From Drosophila persimilis (Eukaryota; Arthropoda; Insecta; Diptera; Drosophilidae): a stretch of DNA of 64,000 bases. Of this stretch, positions 52,871 to 64,000 are shown one piece after another (the first letter of the stretch is position 1; each line of letters starts with the position of its first letter). The stretch spans positions 13,104,501-13,168,500 of the forward strand of contig NW_020825294.1 of assembly GCF_003286085.1 (NCBI RefSeq), written 5' to 3'. The translations under genes were made by a program, and so were the position numbers. The notes under the pieces are model-generated. The model had not been told where the DNA came from and searched no databases. It saw only the letters and a program-made list of their open reading frames with translations.

Positions 52871-55527
52871 TCTATAATATAAAAATGAATCGCTGAATGT
52901 GCTGATAAGCGCAAATCTAGAAAGCAGCTGAACCGACTTTGCTTATTATTTTTCTATAACGTCTCTTCGCTGTAAATGCCTCTTTTCTGTGCATCTATAT
53001 GACTAAATCTAAAAGCCACAAAATTCTATAAAATTAAAAAAGGGTTGTGTGTTTGTGACTCACTAAATATGCCTTCTATAGGGCGGCGGACAAGTTTAGG
53101 CAGAAGAACCCGAAATGCAACGATTAAATTTAACTATCAATCTAATCGTACTGCCCAGGAACGTGAAGATCGCAATGAACGTGAAAGAACGTGAAGCACG
53201 ACATTCGACTAATAATGGTGCAAATTTGAATCGAGCTGCTTTCTGTTACGATGTTTTCTATGTTGCTATTGGACCTATGAGCTCAATTTGCCAATATTGT
53301 AGGGCATTGAAATACTAAAATGAAGCAAATGTATTGTGTTGCGCAAATGGAAAGGTGACATTGATAGCATTGCTTCCACCTCCAGAGCCATTGTACTCAT
53401 TGGTTTTAGAAATAGGATTCCTATACATTCCTATATTCCTAATTCCATACACTTTTTAAAGAATATTCAACAATAAAATAACTGCTTTTAAATGACAATA
53501 ATTTGGAGCAATAAATATAGTTCCGAAAATTTCATGCCAACTTTCATAGTTTGTAATAGTATATGCAGTTGTATGTTTATTAATCATTACTATTATAGCC
53601 CATATATATTTTTACAATACATTTTTTTTCCTTTTACAGATACAAGGTCAAATATATCACAGAACAGGTTCTTTGTTAGTGCCAGATAGTGACTACGCAT
53701 TTTTGCAAATTTTATTTTATGGGAAATAGTCCACAAGAAATCAATCTACGTTGTGCACATACAAATTCAGTGAAAAGGTGAATAGTTGAACAATTACAAA
53801 ACTTTTTTCATAAAACACACTCAATTGATTACATTATTTAAAAGTGCAATGGATATGATTCCTGCTGATGATCACAATATTCTTATTAGAGTAGATAAAA
53901 TATTCAGGCCGTTTTAATGCACCTACTATCGATTAAGTTGCCATAGTTTTGGTTGGAGAAAATTCGGAGTCACGTGATATTGTTTTACATCGTCGAAATA
54001 ATAAATTACAACGTATTAAGAAAACACATCGCTTATATTATATGAAATATAATAATTACCTACCAGAATAAGAAAACTGAAATTTTAATTTTCATTTTGA
54101 TTTATTAGTGACAGTTAATTTATTTGCATAGGTAAACCAACTTATCGCGTATGAACAATATGGGGATGATTGGGCGATCGATTGATGCGAGGATGTTAAT
54201 CTAATAGCTGCGACGATTAGCTCAAGACTGCCCATGCAAGGGCTGACGGGCCAAATTGCCGGGCTCTATGCTGCAAGCTTAGACGCGAGCGAGAGAGTAG
54301 GATAGCCCGAGAGCGTTAGAGCTGCTCGGGGCCGCTGTTAAACCGATTTAAATTATTTAAATTTTTTAAATTTTAAATTTTAAATTTAAAAAAAAAAAGG
54401 GGCGGGAACGTTGTGAGTTGCTGCGGACACCGCAACTCTACAGTTATACCCGATACTTAGTCAGCATGGCTCTCCTCCGGCAGACGCCGCTAATATTGAA
54501 CGACACGACAAAGAATGCGTGTGAGAGAGACAGAAAATCAGTCTGAGCGTGACGTCGGGCGCTGCGTAGCCACTGCAAATTGATTTATTCCTTTTGGCTA
54601 TAAAAATGATCCGATCTGACCCAGATTCAGCAATCTGATAGATATGGTCATTATCTATGATTCTGCGTTTTTAGTTTTCTCGAATGTGCAATATTGTGGA
54701 TGCAACATATTTTCGTCCTTTGTGGGGGTCCTTTATAGTGAGATCGAACAGAAATGCGGATACCAAATTTGGTTACTCTAGCCTTAATAGTCTCTGAGAT
54801 TTGTGGATGCCCCAGATTTTCGTCCTTTGCGGGGGCGGAAGGGGGTGTGGCGAAATTTGGACACAAAACGGTCAAGGTCCGATATCACAGGAGTGTGGAT
54901 ACCAAATTTGGTTGCTCTGGCTCTTATAGGTTCTGAGATCCTTGAACTCATATTTTGCAATTGGCAAAACCGACCATGAAACCTGTGTGTTAGAGAGAGA
55001 CAGAGCGAGAAAGAATGAAATTGTTTTCTGGATTCTGGCTATAATAATTATATGATCTGGTTCAGATTTTGCACTCTAAAAGATATAGTCATCGTCTACG
55101 ATTCTGTTTTTTTGGTTTTATCGTATCTTTAAAAATGTGGATGCCACAGATTTTCGCCCTTTGTGGGGGCGGAAGTGGGCGGGGCAAAGTTTTGAAATAT
55201 CTTTGTAGCAGTGACATATCACAGAAATCTGGATCCAAAACATCGTTGCTCTAGCTCTTATAGTCTTTGAGCACTAGGCGCTAAAGGGGACGGACAGACG
55301 GACGGACGGACGGACAGACGGACAGACAGACAGGGCTCAATCGAATCGGCTATTGATGCTGATCAAGAATATATATACTTTATGGGGTAGGAAACGATTC
55401 CTTCTGGACGTTACACACATCCACTTTAACCACAAATCTAATATACCCCAATACTCATTTTGAGTATCGGGTATAATAAAATTAAAGATCCGACTGTTAG
55501 GCGGTACGAAGTTTGCCGGTCAGCTAG
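52871..55527 (+). mobile_element. Helitron, decayed, with both termini and a nested DINE-1
   Basis: The 5' end TCTATAATATAAAAATGAATCG is of the usual Drosophila Helitron type. The 3' end is GGCGGTACGAAGTTTGCC (hairpin), then GGTCAGCTAG followed by T, the required CTRR terminus. Between them 53080-54060 carries the N-terminal Helitron coding region in broken frames: RRTRNATIKFNYQSNR, CQYCRALKY, CCANGKVTLIALLPPPEPL, QGQIYHRTGSLL, DYAFLQI, MDMIPADDHNILIRVD. The Rep catalytic and helicase domains are absent. A DINE-1 fills 54397-55475. Helitrons copy by a rolling-circle route. Confidence 0.8.
54397..55475 (-). mobile_element. DINE-1, copy 5, nested in Helitron
   Basis: Complete reverse copy: 3' tip (GGGGCGGGAACGTTGTGAG, slightly altered), hairpin AGTTGCTGCGGACACCGCAACT, GACGGACGGACGGACAG microsatellite near 55295-55333, and a 5' tip ending GGGTATA. 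Only about 50 bp separate it from the Helitron 3' end. Confidence 0.92.
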
Positions 55528-58500
55528 TAATATAATAAATATAAATATAAATGTAATATAATACAATATATACAATACAATACAATATATAATATAATAT
55601 AGTAATAAAATATATAAAATATATATGTATATACATATATACATACACTTTGCACTAGACTGCATGCGAATAATAAATTGCCTGAACGTTATTGGTAACA
55701 AAAATGTTTGGTAGAAGATATCGATTATATCAACTTGATTTTAAATAATAACGCACGAATTGGTTAATAAAATATATTAAAGGATTGTTGTATGCATGGA
55801 ATCGGATTACATTTGTGCGACACACACAAATGCAAGAGAAGAGCCAAATCTATATTATAGCCAGAAGGAGCTCCATAGGTGCTGCAGATTCAACACTTTT
55901 TAAGGTCAGGATCCTTATCCATAAAGGAGGAAGGCATGCCCCAAAAGGTGGCATATTGTGCTTACTGTGTCAACTCCGTTTGGCGAACCCGGCAATACAC
56001 TGTGACCGTATTAGAGCTCTTCGATTTGGTGCATCCGCATTATTGAATTCCAACTTCATGGTAATATCTTGCACAATCACACACGCGTCAAACTCGTCTC
56101 TCACGGGACTACCGATCTTATCGAGAGCCCTTTTCCAGGTCGTTATGATGCTCGTTATTCTTACGGTCAGCCTTACAGCCTCACGGGCCTTCCAGTTTAA
56201 CAGTCCCCAGCGAGATTTCAAAGTTTGAAGCGCACTGAACATGTGCAGCCGTCAACAACTATGCACACTACGAGCACTGAAACAAAAACACCGACTTGGT
56301 GTTAAAGCGATAGCAATGAGTTTTGGTTTAGTTTAGGATAATTGTGGCAGCCAGGTCACTGGGATGGGCATCGAGACGTTTGATTACGATGATCGTCGAT
56401 TTTAAAGGGCCTTCTGTTATGTAGACGAGCGTACCTCAGAGTTCTCGCTGGATGACGAACGTCGAGAAAGGCGATCCAAACAATTAAGAGCGTGGGCAGA
56501 AGCAACGAAACAATAATAAACAGTTACATTACGTTAAGAGAACTTTGAAATCGGCGCTTAGCCAACCAATTATAAAAGATGACCTCGGCGGTGATAAGTG
56601 TGTTTACCCAATCTTCACGAACGGTAAGGTTCTTGTATGGGCCGCTTTTAGCACGCTTGACAATATATCCAGTTCTCTGACAAACGAGCTGACGTTCGTG
56701 AAGTGTTAATCCAACCTGACCAAGAAGACAAGAACCTGTACCGGGAAGTTAATGCAGTACGAGTACACGTCGCACAGTGAGGCCTCAGCCGAAATCAGGT
56801 GACAAAAGTCGGAAACTTTACACGCGCTTTGGTTAATGCAAAATTTAAGGAAATCAAATTTTTAATTTAGGAGATATGAGTATTTCAAGTTGCTCATTTT
56901 GTTGGAGAGCAACCATTCGGTCAATTTGTATTCACTTACACACTACATCTTTCAGATAGAAAAAATGTAAATTATGTAACGTATAATTCTTGATTAAGTG
57001 TTTTAATTATGTGTATTCATTGTTAATATTATTCAATACAAAAACTGGGATGGCGCAGGCTTTAAAGACAGCAGAATCTACCTTTTTTTAATATCCTGAA
57101 AAATGCTTACTTCTACGATTCATAATTTTTTAGACCATGGTAAAATTTGCATTTAACATACCAATTTGAGATATGTCAGAGGAAGACCAGGAAACGAGAA
57201 ACAATGATTACAAGAAATACAAATACAGAAATATATGAAAACGTGCATGATACATAAGTGTCACGTGAAAGTAAAATAAAGATTTTTTCAATATACTGTC
57301 ATCCTCATTTTGTAACAGTTATACACGGTACTCATGAATGGATAAAGGTCAAACTGGATGTAACAGCTATTTATAGTCTCGATTAGCACATCTAACAACA
57401 TATGTATGTATACATGTTATGCCAATTTTCTTCTGAGCAATTAACATTGTGAAAATGGTCATCAAAATACTTAGCTGAAATGTTTGAAATTGCATATAAA
57501 GCAAATTTTTTATTATAAATATGATTATGTTTCTTTTATACTCTAGCAACGACTATTTGCATTTTTGAACACAGCTTGCAAGAATTTAAATAAACTAATA
57601 AAAGTCTACTAGAAAGTGGTTGGCTGTTAAAATTCCTTCCAAATCTAATGGTTTGTAACTGATTGAAGCAAACAAATTATTTGTTTACTTAGCAACGAAA
57701 TGCAACAATACAACAAAGAGTATTTCGTTGGTTCTCGTGATCGTCAAAACATGGACAAAATGCGCCTGTTATTAGCTTCAGCGAGATGCTTCTGCGTTTT
57801 CAGTTTCAGTCACTTTTCAAGCTTTGTCGAAAGCACATACTTATTAAAACCGAAGTATATACATACATATGTACATAAATAGTGTCATTTGAAAATATCT
57901 GTGGCTTGCTGCGTTAATCCGATTATTCATTTTTTAAGATAAAATTATTGTTTGGTTTAATCTACATACCACTTCGTATCTCTCTGTCGATGTTAAAAAA
58001 TCTTTAAACATAAAAAAAAGATGAATATTTAAAAACAGATGATACATATTGATGTATATGGTTAATTTTTGATCGTTCAATTCGCACCGACAGCGATCAA
58101 ATACAACAAAACTGAACAAAAAACCTTTAACACAACAAATCTTGGATACGATCAATAAAAAATATTTTGAGTGTTTATTTGAATATTTTTTCAACAGAAT
58201 AAAGGTTTAACCACATTTTGTAGTTGTCAAGACAGATTCAATTAAAAAATAAAAGAATTAATTAAGTAATATATTAAATAAATAAAACAATACAACGCAA
58301 TTAAGTAAGTATATTTTCATATATATGTAGTTCAAGTGACATTCATAGGTGGTGGATATAATTTTGATCAAATTAGATTAAACGGTTCACAAATACTCGC
58401 ACAAAGAAAATGTTGTTTATTTATAATTTGCACATATGTAAATTCTTATTATACATTTTATTTGTCTTTTTTATTAAGATCACAAACGCTGACATATACA

Positions 58501-59763
58501 AAATTATAGTGACGTAGTATATTTAAAATACGTACATTTCCCACATGGAAGCAGTTTCGTCACTGAATATAATTTTTTGATTTGAGTCAACCCGTCCTTA
58601 GACGGGTAAGAACCAATTGAGTTACTATGAGGAAGGGTGGAAATCATATACACTATACATTTTTAGCATGAACTTTATATTTCAAAACTTAAAGAAAAAT
58701 TATAAACAAATTATACTTTGAAGACACACATACATACATATGTATATATATTTATTAATATTTTATTCGGTGTAAAACACCAGCTAATCCGATAATATAC
58801 ATATGTATATATGTATGTATATTACGTAGAATATTGTCTCTTCATTCTAAATATAAACTGAATTGGAAAAATGCGGTACAATTTTGCTAAGACGCAAGAT
58901 ACCACAACTTTTTTAGTGTGTATACTATTACAATGACCGCGAAAAAGATTTTTTAAACATTTTGGCACTACTCATTGAGCGTCCGCAAAAACACAATCTT
59001 CGGTTTTCCAAAAGGTGTTTATGTTCATTTCTTAGATATCCAGATCAAGCTTTGCACAAGTATTGCTAGTATCTACCGGTCAATCAAAAATTTTTAATTC
59101 TTTGTCACCGTGCCGGGAGCCTACACCAGTACCTAATTTTTTGTTGGCTTCATACTAATATAATACAGTATAATAAAATTATATATTTAATAATAATATT
59201 TTATATAATATTATATGTCCAATATATGTATAATGTATAAGTATATATATATAAATCTAGAAAAAAATATTGAATTCATTTTCTCCCGGTACAGTGAAAA
59301 TTCCGTATATTCATATATGTACATAATATATATACATATATGTGATGTGTATTTTAATAAATAAATAATTCATATAAACTATGAGATTTGCACATATGTT
59401 TGTACTATGTACATATGTGCAAATATGTCCCATACATACGTAATGGATCATTTTCTTTTGCATCCAAGAGAACCGTTCTAAATTAAATCAAGCTGGAAAG
59501 AATCCCATTCATTTCCTGTTTTTCGATTTTGTTCCATTTAGTCGCGCTCTCATAATGGCCGTATTTCAAACTTGTCACTAACTGGAAGATTGGTGCGACC
59601 TGGAATAAAAACCTTATGTAAAATGCAAGCTGTGTGAGCTGTTGTTTTGCTTTCTGTCTAGCTGGTGGCAGAACAATGGCAAATTGTAGTTTATAGTATG
59701 TACAGTGCGTTTAATCGGTTTAATTTTGGTAAATAGCGACATTATATCCGTTAATCAAAAAAA
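55528..59763. other. AT-rich intergenic DNA with microsatellites; one unrecognised ORF pair
   Basis: A TATA-type microsatellite lies at 55535-55650. At 55785-56242 both strands are open (147 codons plus, 90 codons minus). The minus reading LKSRWGLLNWKAREAVRLTV, then DALDKIGS-like, looks protein-like but is not recognised. 56380-56830 also has protein-like patches with stops, suggesting a decayed gene or element. From 57000 to 59760 I see only AT-rich sequence, with TATG/TA microsatellites near 58725, 58800, 59200 and 59320. Confidence 0.35.
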
Positions 59764-60863
59764 AACGAGGGTGAACGTTGTGAGTTGCTGCGGACACCGC
59801 AACTCTACAGTTATACCCGATACTAAGTCAGTATGGCTCTCCTCCGGGAGACGCCGCTAATATTAAATGACACGACAAAGAGTACGTGCGAGAGAGACAG
59901 AAAATCAGTCTGAGCGTGACGTCGAGCGCTGTGTAGCCACTGCAAATTGATTTGTTCCTTTTGGCTATAAAAATGATCTGATCTGATCCAGATTCAGCAA
60001 TCTGATAGATATGATCATTATCTATGATTCTGCGTTTTTAGTTTTCTCGAATGTGCAATATTGTGGATGAAACAGTTCTTCGTCCTTTGTGGGGGCGGAA
60101 GGGGGTGGGGCGAAATTTTGAGATATACGTTTTATATTGAGATCTAACAGGAGTGCGGATACTAAATTTGGTTTCTCTAGCCTTAATAGTCTCTGAGATT
60201 TGTGAAAATCCCCAGATTTGCATCCTTTGCGGGGGCGGAAGGGGGTGTGGCGAAATTTTGAAACAAACTCGTCTCGGTCCGATATATTAGGAGTGTGGAT
60301 ACCAAATTTGGTTGCTCTAGCTTTTATAGTCTCTGAGATCTAGGCGCTAATGTTTTACTCTAAGAAAAGCCGCCTATGCTACGTGTGTGTTAGAGAGAGA
60401 CAGGGCGAGAAAAAATGAAATTTTTTTCTTGATGCTGGCTATAATAATAATACGATCCAATTCAGATTCTGCAGTCTAAAAAATATGGTCATTCGCTGCG
60501 ATTCTGCGTTTTTGGTTTGATCGTATCTTTAAAATTGTGAATGCCACAGATTTTCGTCCTTTGTGGGGGCGGAAGTGGGCGGGGCGAAGTTTTGAAATAT
60601 TTTTGTAGCAGTGACATATCACAGAAGTCTGGATCCAAAACATCGTTGCTCTAGCTCTTATAGTCTTTGAGCACTAGGCGCTGAAGGGGACGGACGGACG
60701 GACAGACGGACAGACAGACAGGGCTCAATCGACTCGGCTATTGATGCTGATCAAGAATATATATACTTTATGGCGTCGGAAACGATTCCTTCTGGACGTT
60801 ACACACATCCACTTTTACCACAAATCTAATATACCCCAATACTCATTTTGAGTATCGGGTATA
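59764..60863 (-). mobile_element. DINE-1, copy 6
   Basis: Complete reverse copy: AACGAGGGTGAACG tip, hairpin AGTTGCTGCGGACACCGCAACT, TACCAAATTTGGTT blocks, GACGGACGGACAGACGG run near 60690-60720, and a TATACCCGATACTC tip. A TA microsatellite follows directly. Confidence 0.92.
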
Positions 60864-60889
60864 AAAACAGGTGTATATTATATTGCCAT

Positions 60890-60890
60890 A

Positions 60891-60935
<45 letters not shown>

Positions 60936-60975
60936 CATACATATATATATATATACATACATATATATATATGTA
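60890..60975. repeat. TA/TACA microsatellite
   Basis: Long run of (TA)n broken by TACATACATA blocks, between the DINE-1 and the small inverted-repeat element. Confidence 0.9.
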
Positions 60976-60994
60976 GAGTGCCTGACTATAAAGT

Positions 60995-61360
60995 TGGCAC
61001 AGCAATAACTTTTCAGTTTACTGCTGTTTCGAAGTTTATAGCTTTGAAGCTCTTTTGAACCGTTGAACGATGAGCCGATTGGAAGTCGGTACCCCTATTT
61101 GTAATTTCCACAATTCCATCTTGCGATTGGGCTTGGTTGGGAAAATGCAGAATGATTTTATACTGAGATTCTGTGGTTTTGAGCGATTTGGCGACCATTG
61201 TAGGTAATTCGAGATTAAATATTGGACAGTTCCACAGAACTGGAAACAAGTGTGAGTCCATGTCCAAAAAATACAAATAACTATATTGGCAAATTACAAA
61301 GTCTTATAGAAAATGGATTCATTTATCGTAGTACTAAACTGAAAAGTTATTGCTGTGCCA
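60995..61360. mobile_element. Small inverted-repeat element with perfect 26-bp terminal repeats
   Basis: TGGCACAGCAATAACTTTTC at 60995 and onward recurs as a perfect reverse complement ending at 61360; the repeat is 26 bp. The core is about 310 bp. On the minus strand it has an 87-codon frame (61276-61013) with FKAINFETAVN at its end and no transposase motif. AGTGCCTGACTATAAAGT outside the left repeat recalls Tc1-type tips, so a Tc1/mariner MITE is possible. A target duplication is not obvious. Confidence 0.65.
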
Positions 61361-62165
61361 GCACTGAGGTCAGAATGGCCACCCTTCCCGCTTTTGAGTG
61401 CATACTTTTAGGAGACATATGAAGATAAAGCTATTATGTATATGGAATCACTACAGTATGTAGATGTGCCAGTGACGAACATGTCGCAGAGCTAATCTTC
61501 AAAGGTAGATCCCAGGGAATTCGGCTCTGATGTTCCGCATATGTAATATGTATATTTTCACAAAAATATGTGATGTATGCTTTCTCGTCTTCAGCGTTTA
61601 GAATGCTTTTTTCGTTTTTATTTTCATTTGTGCTTCCAGCATATTCAATATACGACTGTTATAAACCAATATATCTATGTCCATATTTTCTCGATGGCAG
61701 TTTTCAAGGTGCGACATGCATCTACATATTTTCTTTGCACATTCCCAACGCAAAGCGCGTGATTGACAATTGATTTGAGATATATTTACATATGTAAAAC
61801 CATTCAATGAAAATATATTTTCTTAGATCGTACATTATAATTTTTATGATAAAAAAGTGATTTGGGGTAAAAATCTACATATGTATTGATCATGTATCAA
61901 TTTTGCATTTAAAAGCTTAGTAATGTTAAAGTTATGTGAAATTTTATATTTTTAAAACATTTTATAGAAAAAATTTCTATAATTTAGTAAACAATTGTGT
62001 TTAAAATATATCAGAAAAACTCGATTTGGTTCATGAAAAAAGTTAGAATTGTTTACCTAGTGTTATTATTTTTTTTACTTCGGCCTACATTACTTTAAAT
62101 TAATTTTTTGTTCATTTTGAGCTTTGATCAACGGATTCTTAATGAATTTATTTTTATTTTTACAG
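61361..62165. other. AT-rich upstream region of the secreted-protein gene
   Basis: A short stretch at 61440-61500 resembles the start of the BEL-type LTR at 28556 (CAGTATGTAGATGTGCCAGT). No gene or other repeat is recognised. Confidence 0.35.
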
Positions 62166-64000
62166 AGCAGTGCTATGGTTTTATTGTTCAAAATATTTGT
62201 AACATTAAGATGATTGGCCTTTTACCATTTTTCGTGATCCTTCTGGTGTCATCCGGAATAGATAGTTCTAAATTTCACTGCGTTAACAACAATGGTACGT
62301 ACTGACAATTTTTCTTCATTCCTGCCTATCGAGTATTTAAATAGTTTTATACCCTGTACTCAAAGTTGCTAGGTTGATAGGGATATTTTAAGTACATGTG
62401 AATGTATGGTCTGTTTCCTCGGAAGAAGCGTCAACCAATACAGTGGCATCTCCAGTTTTGAAGTTACGAAAAAAAATGTAAAATCATAATGATTTTGCTA
62501 TTAGGCGGGCCGAGCGAATGTTCCTTTCAGGTTGGGGGATGGTAGAACGGTGTGGAATGCAGCAGCCAAGGTAGTGCAGTCTACCGGTTCTGTGATATAA
62601 ACACTTAATCTTGTTAAAGTCTTTCCGTTTTTTCTTTTCGCCATAACCTCTAGCTGATAGCTTTTCTTCGTCTCTACTTTCTTCAATGTGTTTTCCAACT
62701 ATCGATAGGCCGCGTAAAAGGCTCTAAGGCTGCAAAACTTGGAAAACGACGTTTATTTACAATACATATATAGTCAATATAGTCTCTCAAGAGAACCACC
62801 AAATAGGGTATAGGGAGCCAACAAGGGGCTAGAACGATGAAATGTCATAACTTGTCATAATTAAGGTGTAACAAATTTGCACAACACCATGACTGAAAGT
62901 TATTGAGATCGGATTGCAAGCGAGAATGAAATGAAACGTCCTTATACTGGAAACAGAATTTAACATCATCCGCATACATAAGTACTCGAGAGTATGTTAA
63001 TACCGAAGGCAAGTCATTAATAAAGAGTGTGAAGAGTAAGGGGCCTAGATGGCTGCCCTGTGGTACTCCCGAAGAAACCTTTACTGGTAAAGAGAGGGAG
63101 TTTTTGAAGAGGACTTATTGAGGCCTGGAACAAAGATAGCTAGAAATCCATCTCAGGAGGTTGGGCGGAAACCCTAAAAGGTAAAGTTTATGCGCTGAAA
63201 GGGAATGGTTTACAGAGTCGAATGCTTTTATGAAGTCCATCTGTAGATTTCCTTGAAGGCCTATTGAAATATTTAATACATTTGTGGTAGTTAATATTAG
63301 ATTCAATGGTGTAATAGAAGTTCATGGCCCCTTACGTAGAGGAAGTAACATTTAGTGGTCTGAGTGCACTGAGAGAAAAAAAGTATTAGTAGTAAAAAGA
63401 AGGGCACTCATGTTTAAGTGAAATATGTGGCTTTCAAAAACAAACATAGTAAAATTGAAAGGAATTCACTTGGATTAAAGTATAAATGTATTAAAGTCAC
63501 TTTTTAGCGGCCCATATTTAATCTAAATACAAAAAAATTTTAAATAAATATATTATATTACATTTGTAGGAAATATATAAAATTTAATTGTTTTTAAATA
63601 TTTAATTTAAATATGAAATATGTTTAAAACAAATATTTGCATATTACTTTCAAATTGTAAGTGAGAACACTTCCATTTTAAATATTTAGACTTTTGGCTC
63701 TAAATCAATGGCATAAATATTTCAATGTGAAAATATTAAAATTTCCGGTATTTGTTGTGGGTGCGCCGCAGCTTTAACTTGCTCATTTACTAAGATTATA
63801 TTGATGGATTATTAATTTTTAGATATTATTTCACATGACCCAAAAACTAATGAATTGGAAATTGGACTACAAATGACCAATCGACCTTTACACCAGGTGA
63901 TCACGCGTATATTCTTCATGTTTTTAAAAGATGTGTTAGGTTACAGAAATGTTCGAATTGTTCCGATAAATACTTATGATGCCTGGACGACGTTGGATTT
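62166..64000 (+). CDS. Secreted protein gene, 5' part (possible type-2 periplasmic-binding-like domain)
   Basis: An acceptor TTTTTACAG at 62165 suggests a preceding 5' UTR exon. ATG 62210 opens a signal peptide (MIGLLPFFVILLVSSGIDSS), then KFHCVNNN. A GTACGT donor at 62295 joins to the acceptor ending at 63822, and the frame continues IISHDPKTNELEIGLQMTNR, then PLHQVITRIFFMFLKDVLGY, to the window edge. The pattern of a helix followed by LGYRNVRIVP resembles the start of glycine-betaine-type substrate-binding domains, but the visible part is short and this is a guess. The 1.5-kb intron contains a reversed LINE fragment. Confidence 0.6.
62765..63330 (-). mobile_element. LINE copy D, RT fragment inside host intron
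   Basis: Minus-strand RT core of the same family as copies B, C and E: FIKAFDSVNHSLSAHKLYLL, GFPPNLLRWISSYLCSR, GVPQGSHLGPL-type region near 63050, YADD near 62970, and the following block ending at 62790. Both ends are truncated. It sits antisense in the intron of the secreted-protein gene. Confidence 0.85.

Overview
The window looks like repeat-rich, gene-poor chromatin of a Drosophila species, most likely of the obscura group. The main reason is a set of at least ten DINE-1 (Helentron-type) elements. Each has the TATACCCGATACTC-type 5' end, a GTCT/GTCC microsatellite core and a 3' hairpin followed by CCCCCTCGTT. Short GT-AG introns of about 55-70 bp and insect-type retroelements agree with this. 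The species is an inference; no marker gene settles it.

Only a few host genes are visible. (1) A five-exon gene for a two-pass membrane protein lies at 4895-5936. Its last exon and 3' flank are repeated at 1-1795, so the window opens inside a recent tandem duplication with a period of about 5.75 kb. (2) A TBC1D20-like Rab GTPase-activating protein gene (25865-27202, +) converges on a COMM-domain gene (27556-28183, -), whose upstream side carries exact matches to two housekeeping core-promoter motifs. (3) The 5' half of a secreted-protein gene runs off the right edge (62166-64000, +). Its long intron holds a LINE fragment. Broken host-like sequence includes a coiled-coil fragment (1812-2630, -) and a C2H2 zinc-finger fragment (47500-48345, -).

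The rest is mobile DNA, often nested. 1-8.6 kb: the gene duplication with DINE-1 copies and a gag remnant. 8.6-24.5 kb: LINEs, DINE-1 copies, PIF/Harbinger-like DNA transposons and a gypsy-type LTR with its primer-binding site. One LINE is 5'-inverted and another is split by a transposon with a TAA target duplication. 28.9-39 kb: a nearly complete but mutated Ty3/gypsy retrotransposon on the minus strand. It has LTRs, a tRNA-Lys-type primer-binding site, gag, a gag/pol overlap with a slippery G GGA AAC heptamer in frame, pol, and an extra proline/arginine-rich reading region after integrase. Its pol carries eleven 31-residue tandem repeats between protease and reverse transcriptase. 39-43.7 kb: tandem repeats and a decayed BEL/Pao element. 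43.7-46.9 kb: a LINE carrying a 242-bp solo LTR with a 5-bp target duplication. 47-52 kb: zinc-finger pseudogene, DINE-1 fragments and a tRNA-Trp-type primer-binding site. 52.9-55.5 kb: a decayed Helitron with both ends recognisable and a DINE-1 inside it. 55.5-62 kb: mostly AT-rich DNA with microsatellites, one more DINE-1 and a small inverted-repeat element.

No convincing new functional system was found. The most distinctive items are the Ty3/gypsy element with its repeat array, frameshift site and extra ORF, and the fresh tandem duplication of the two-pass membrane gene.
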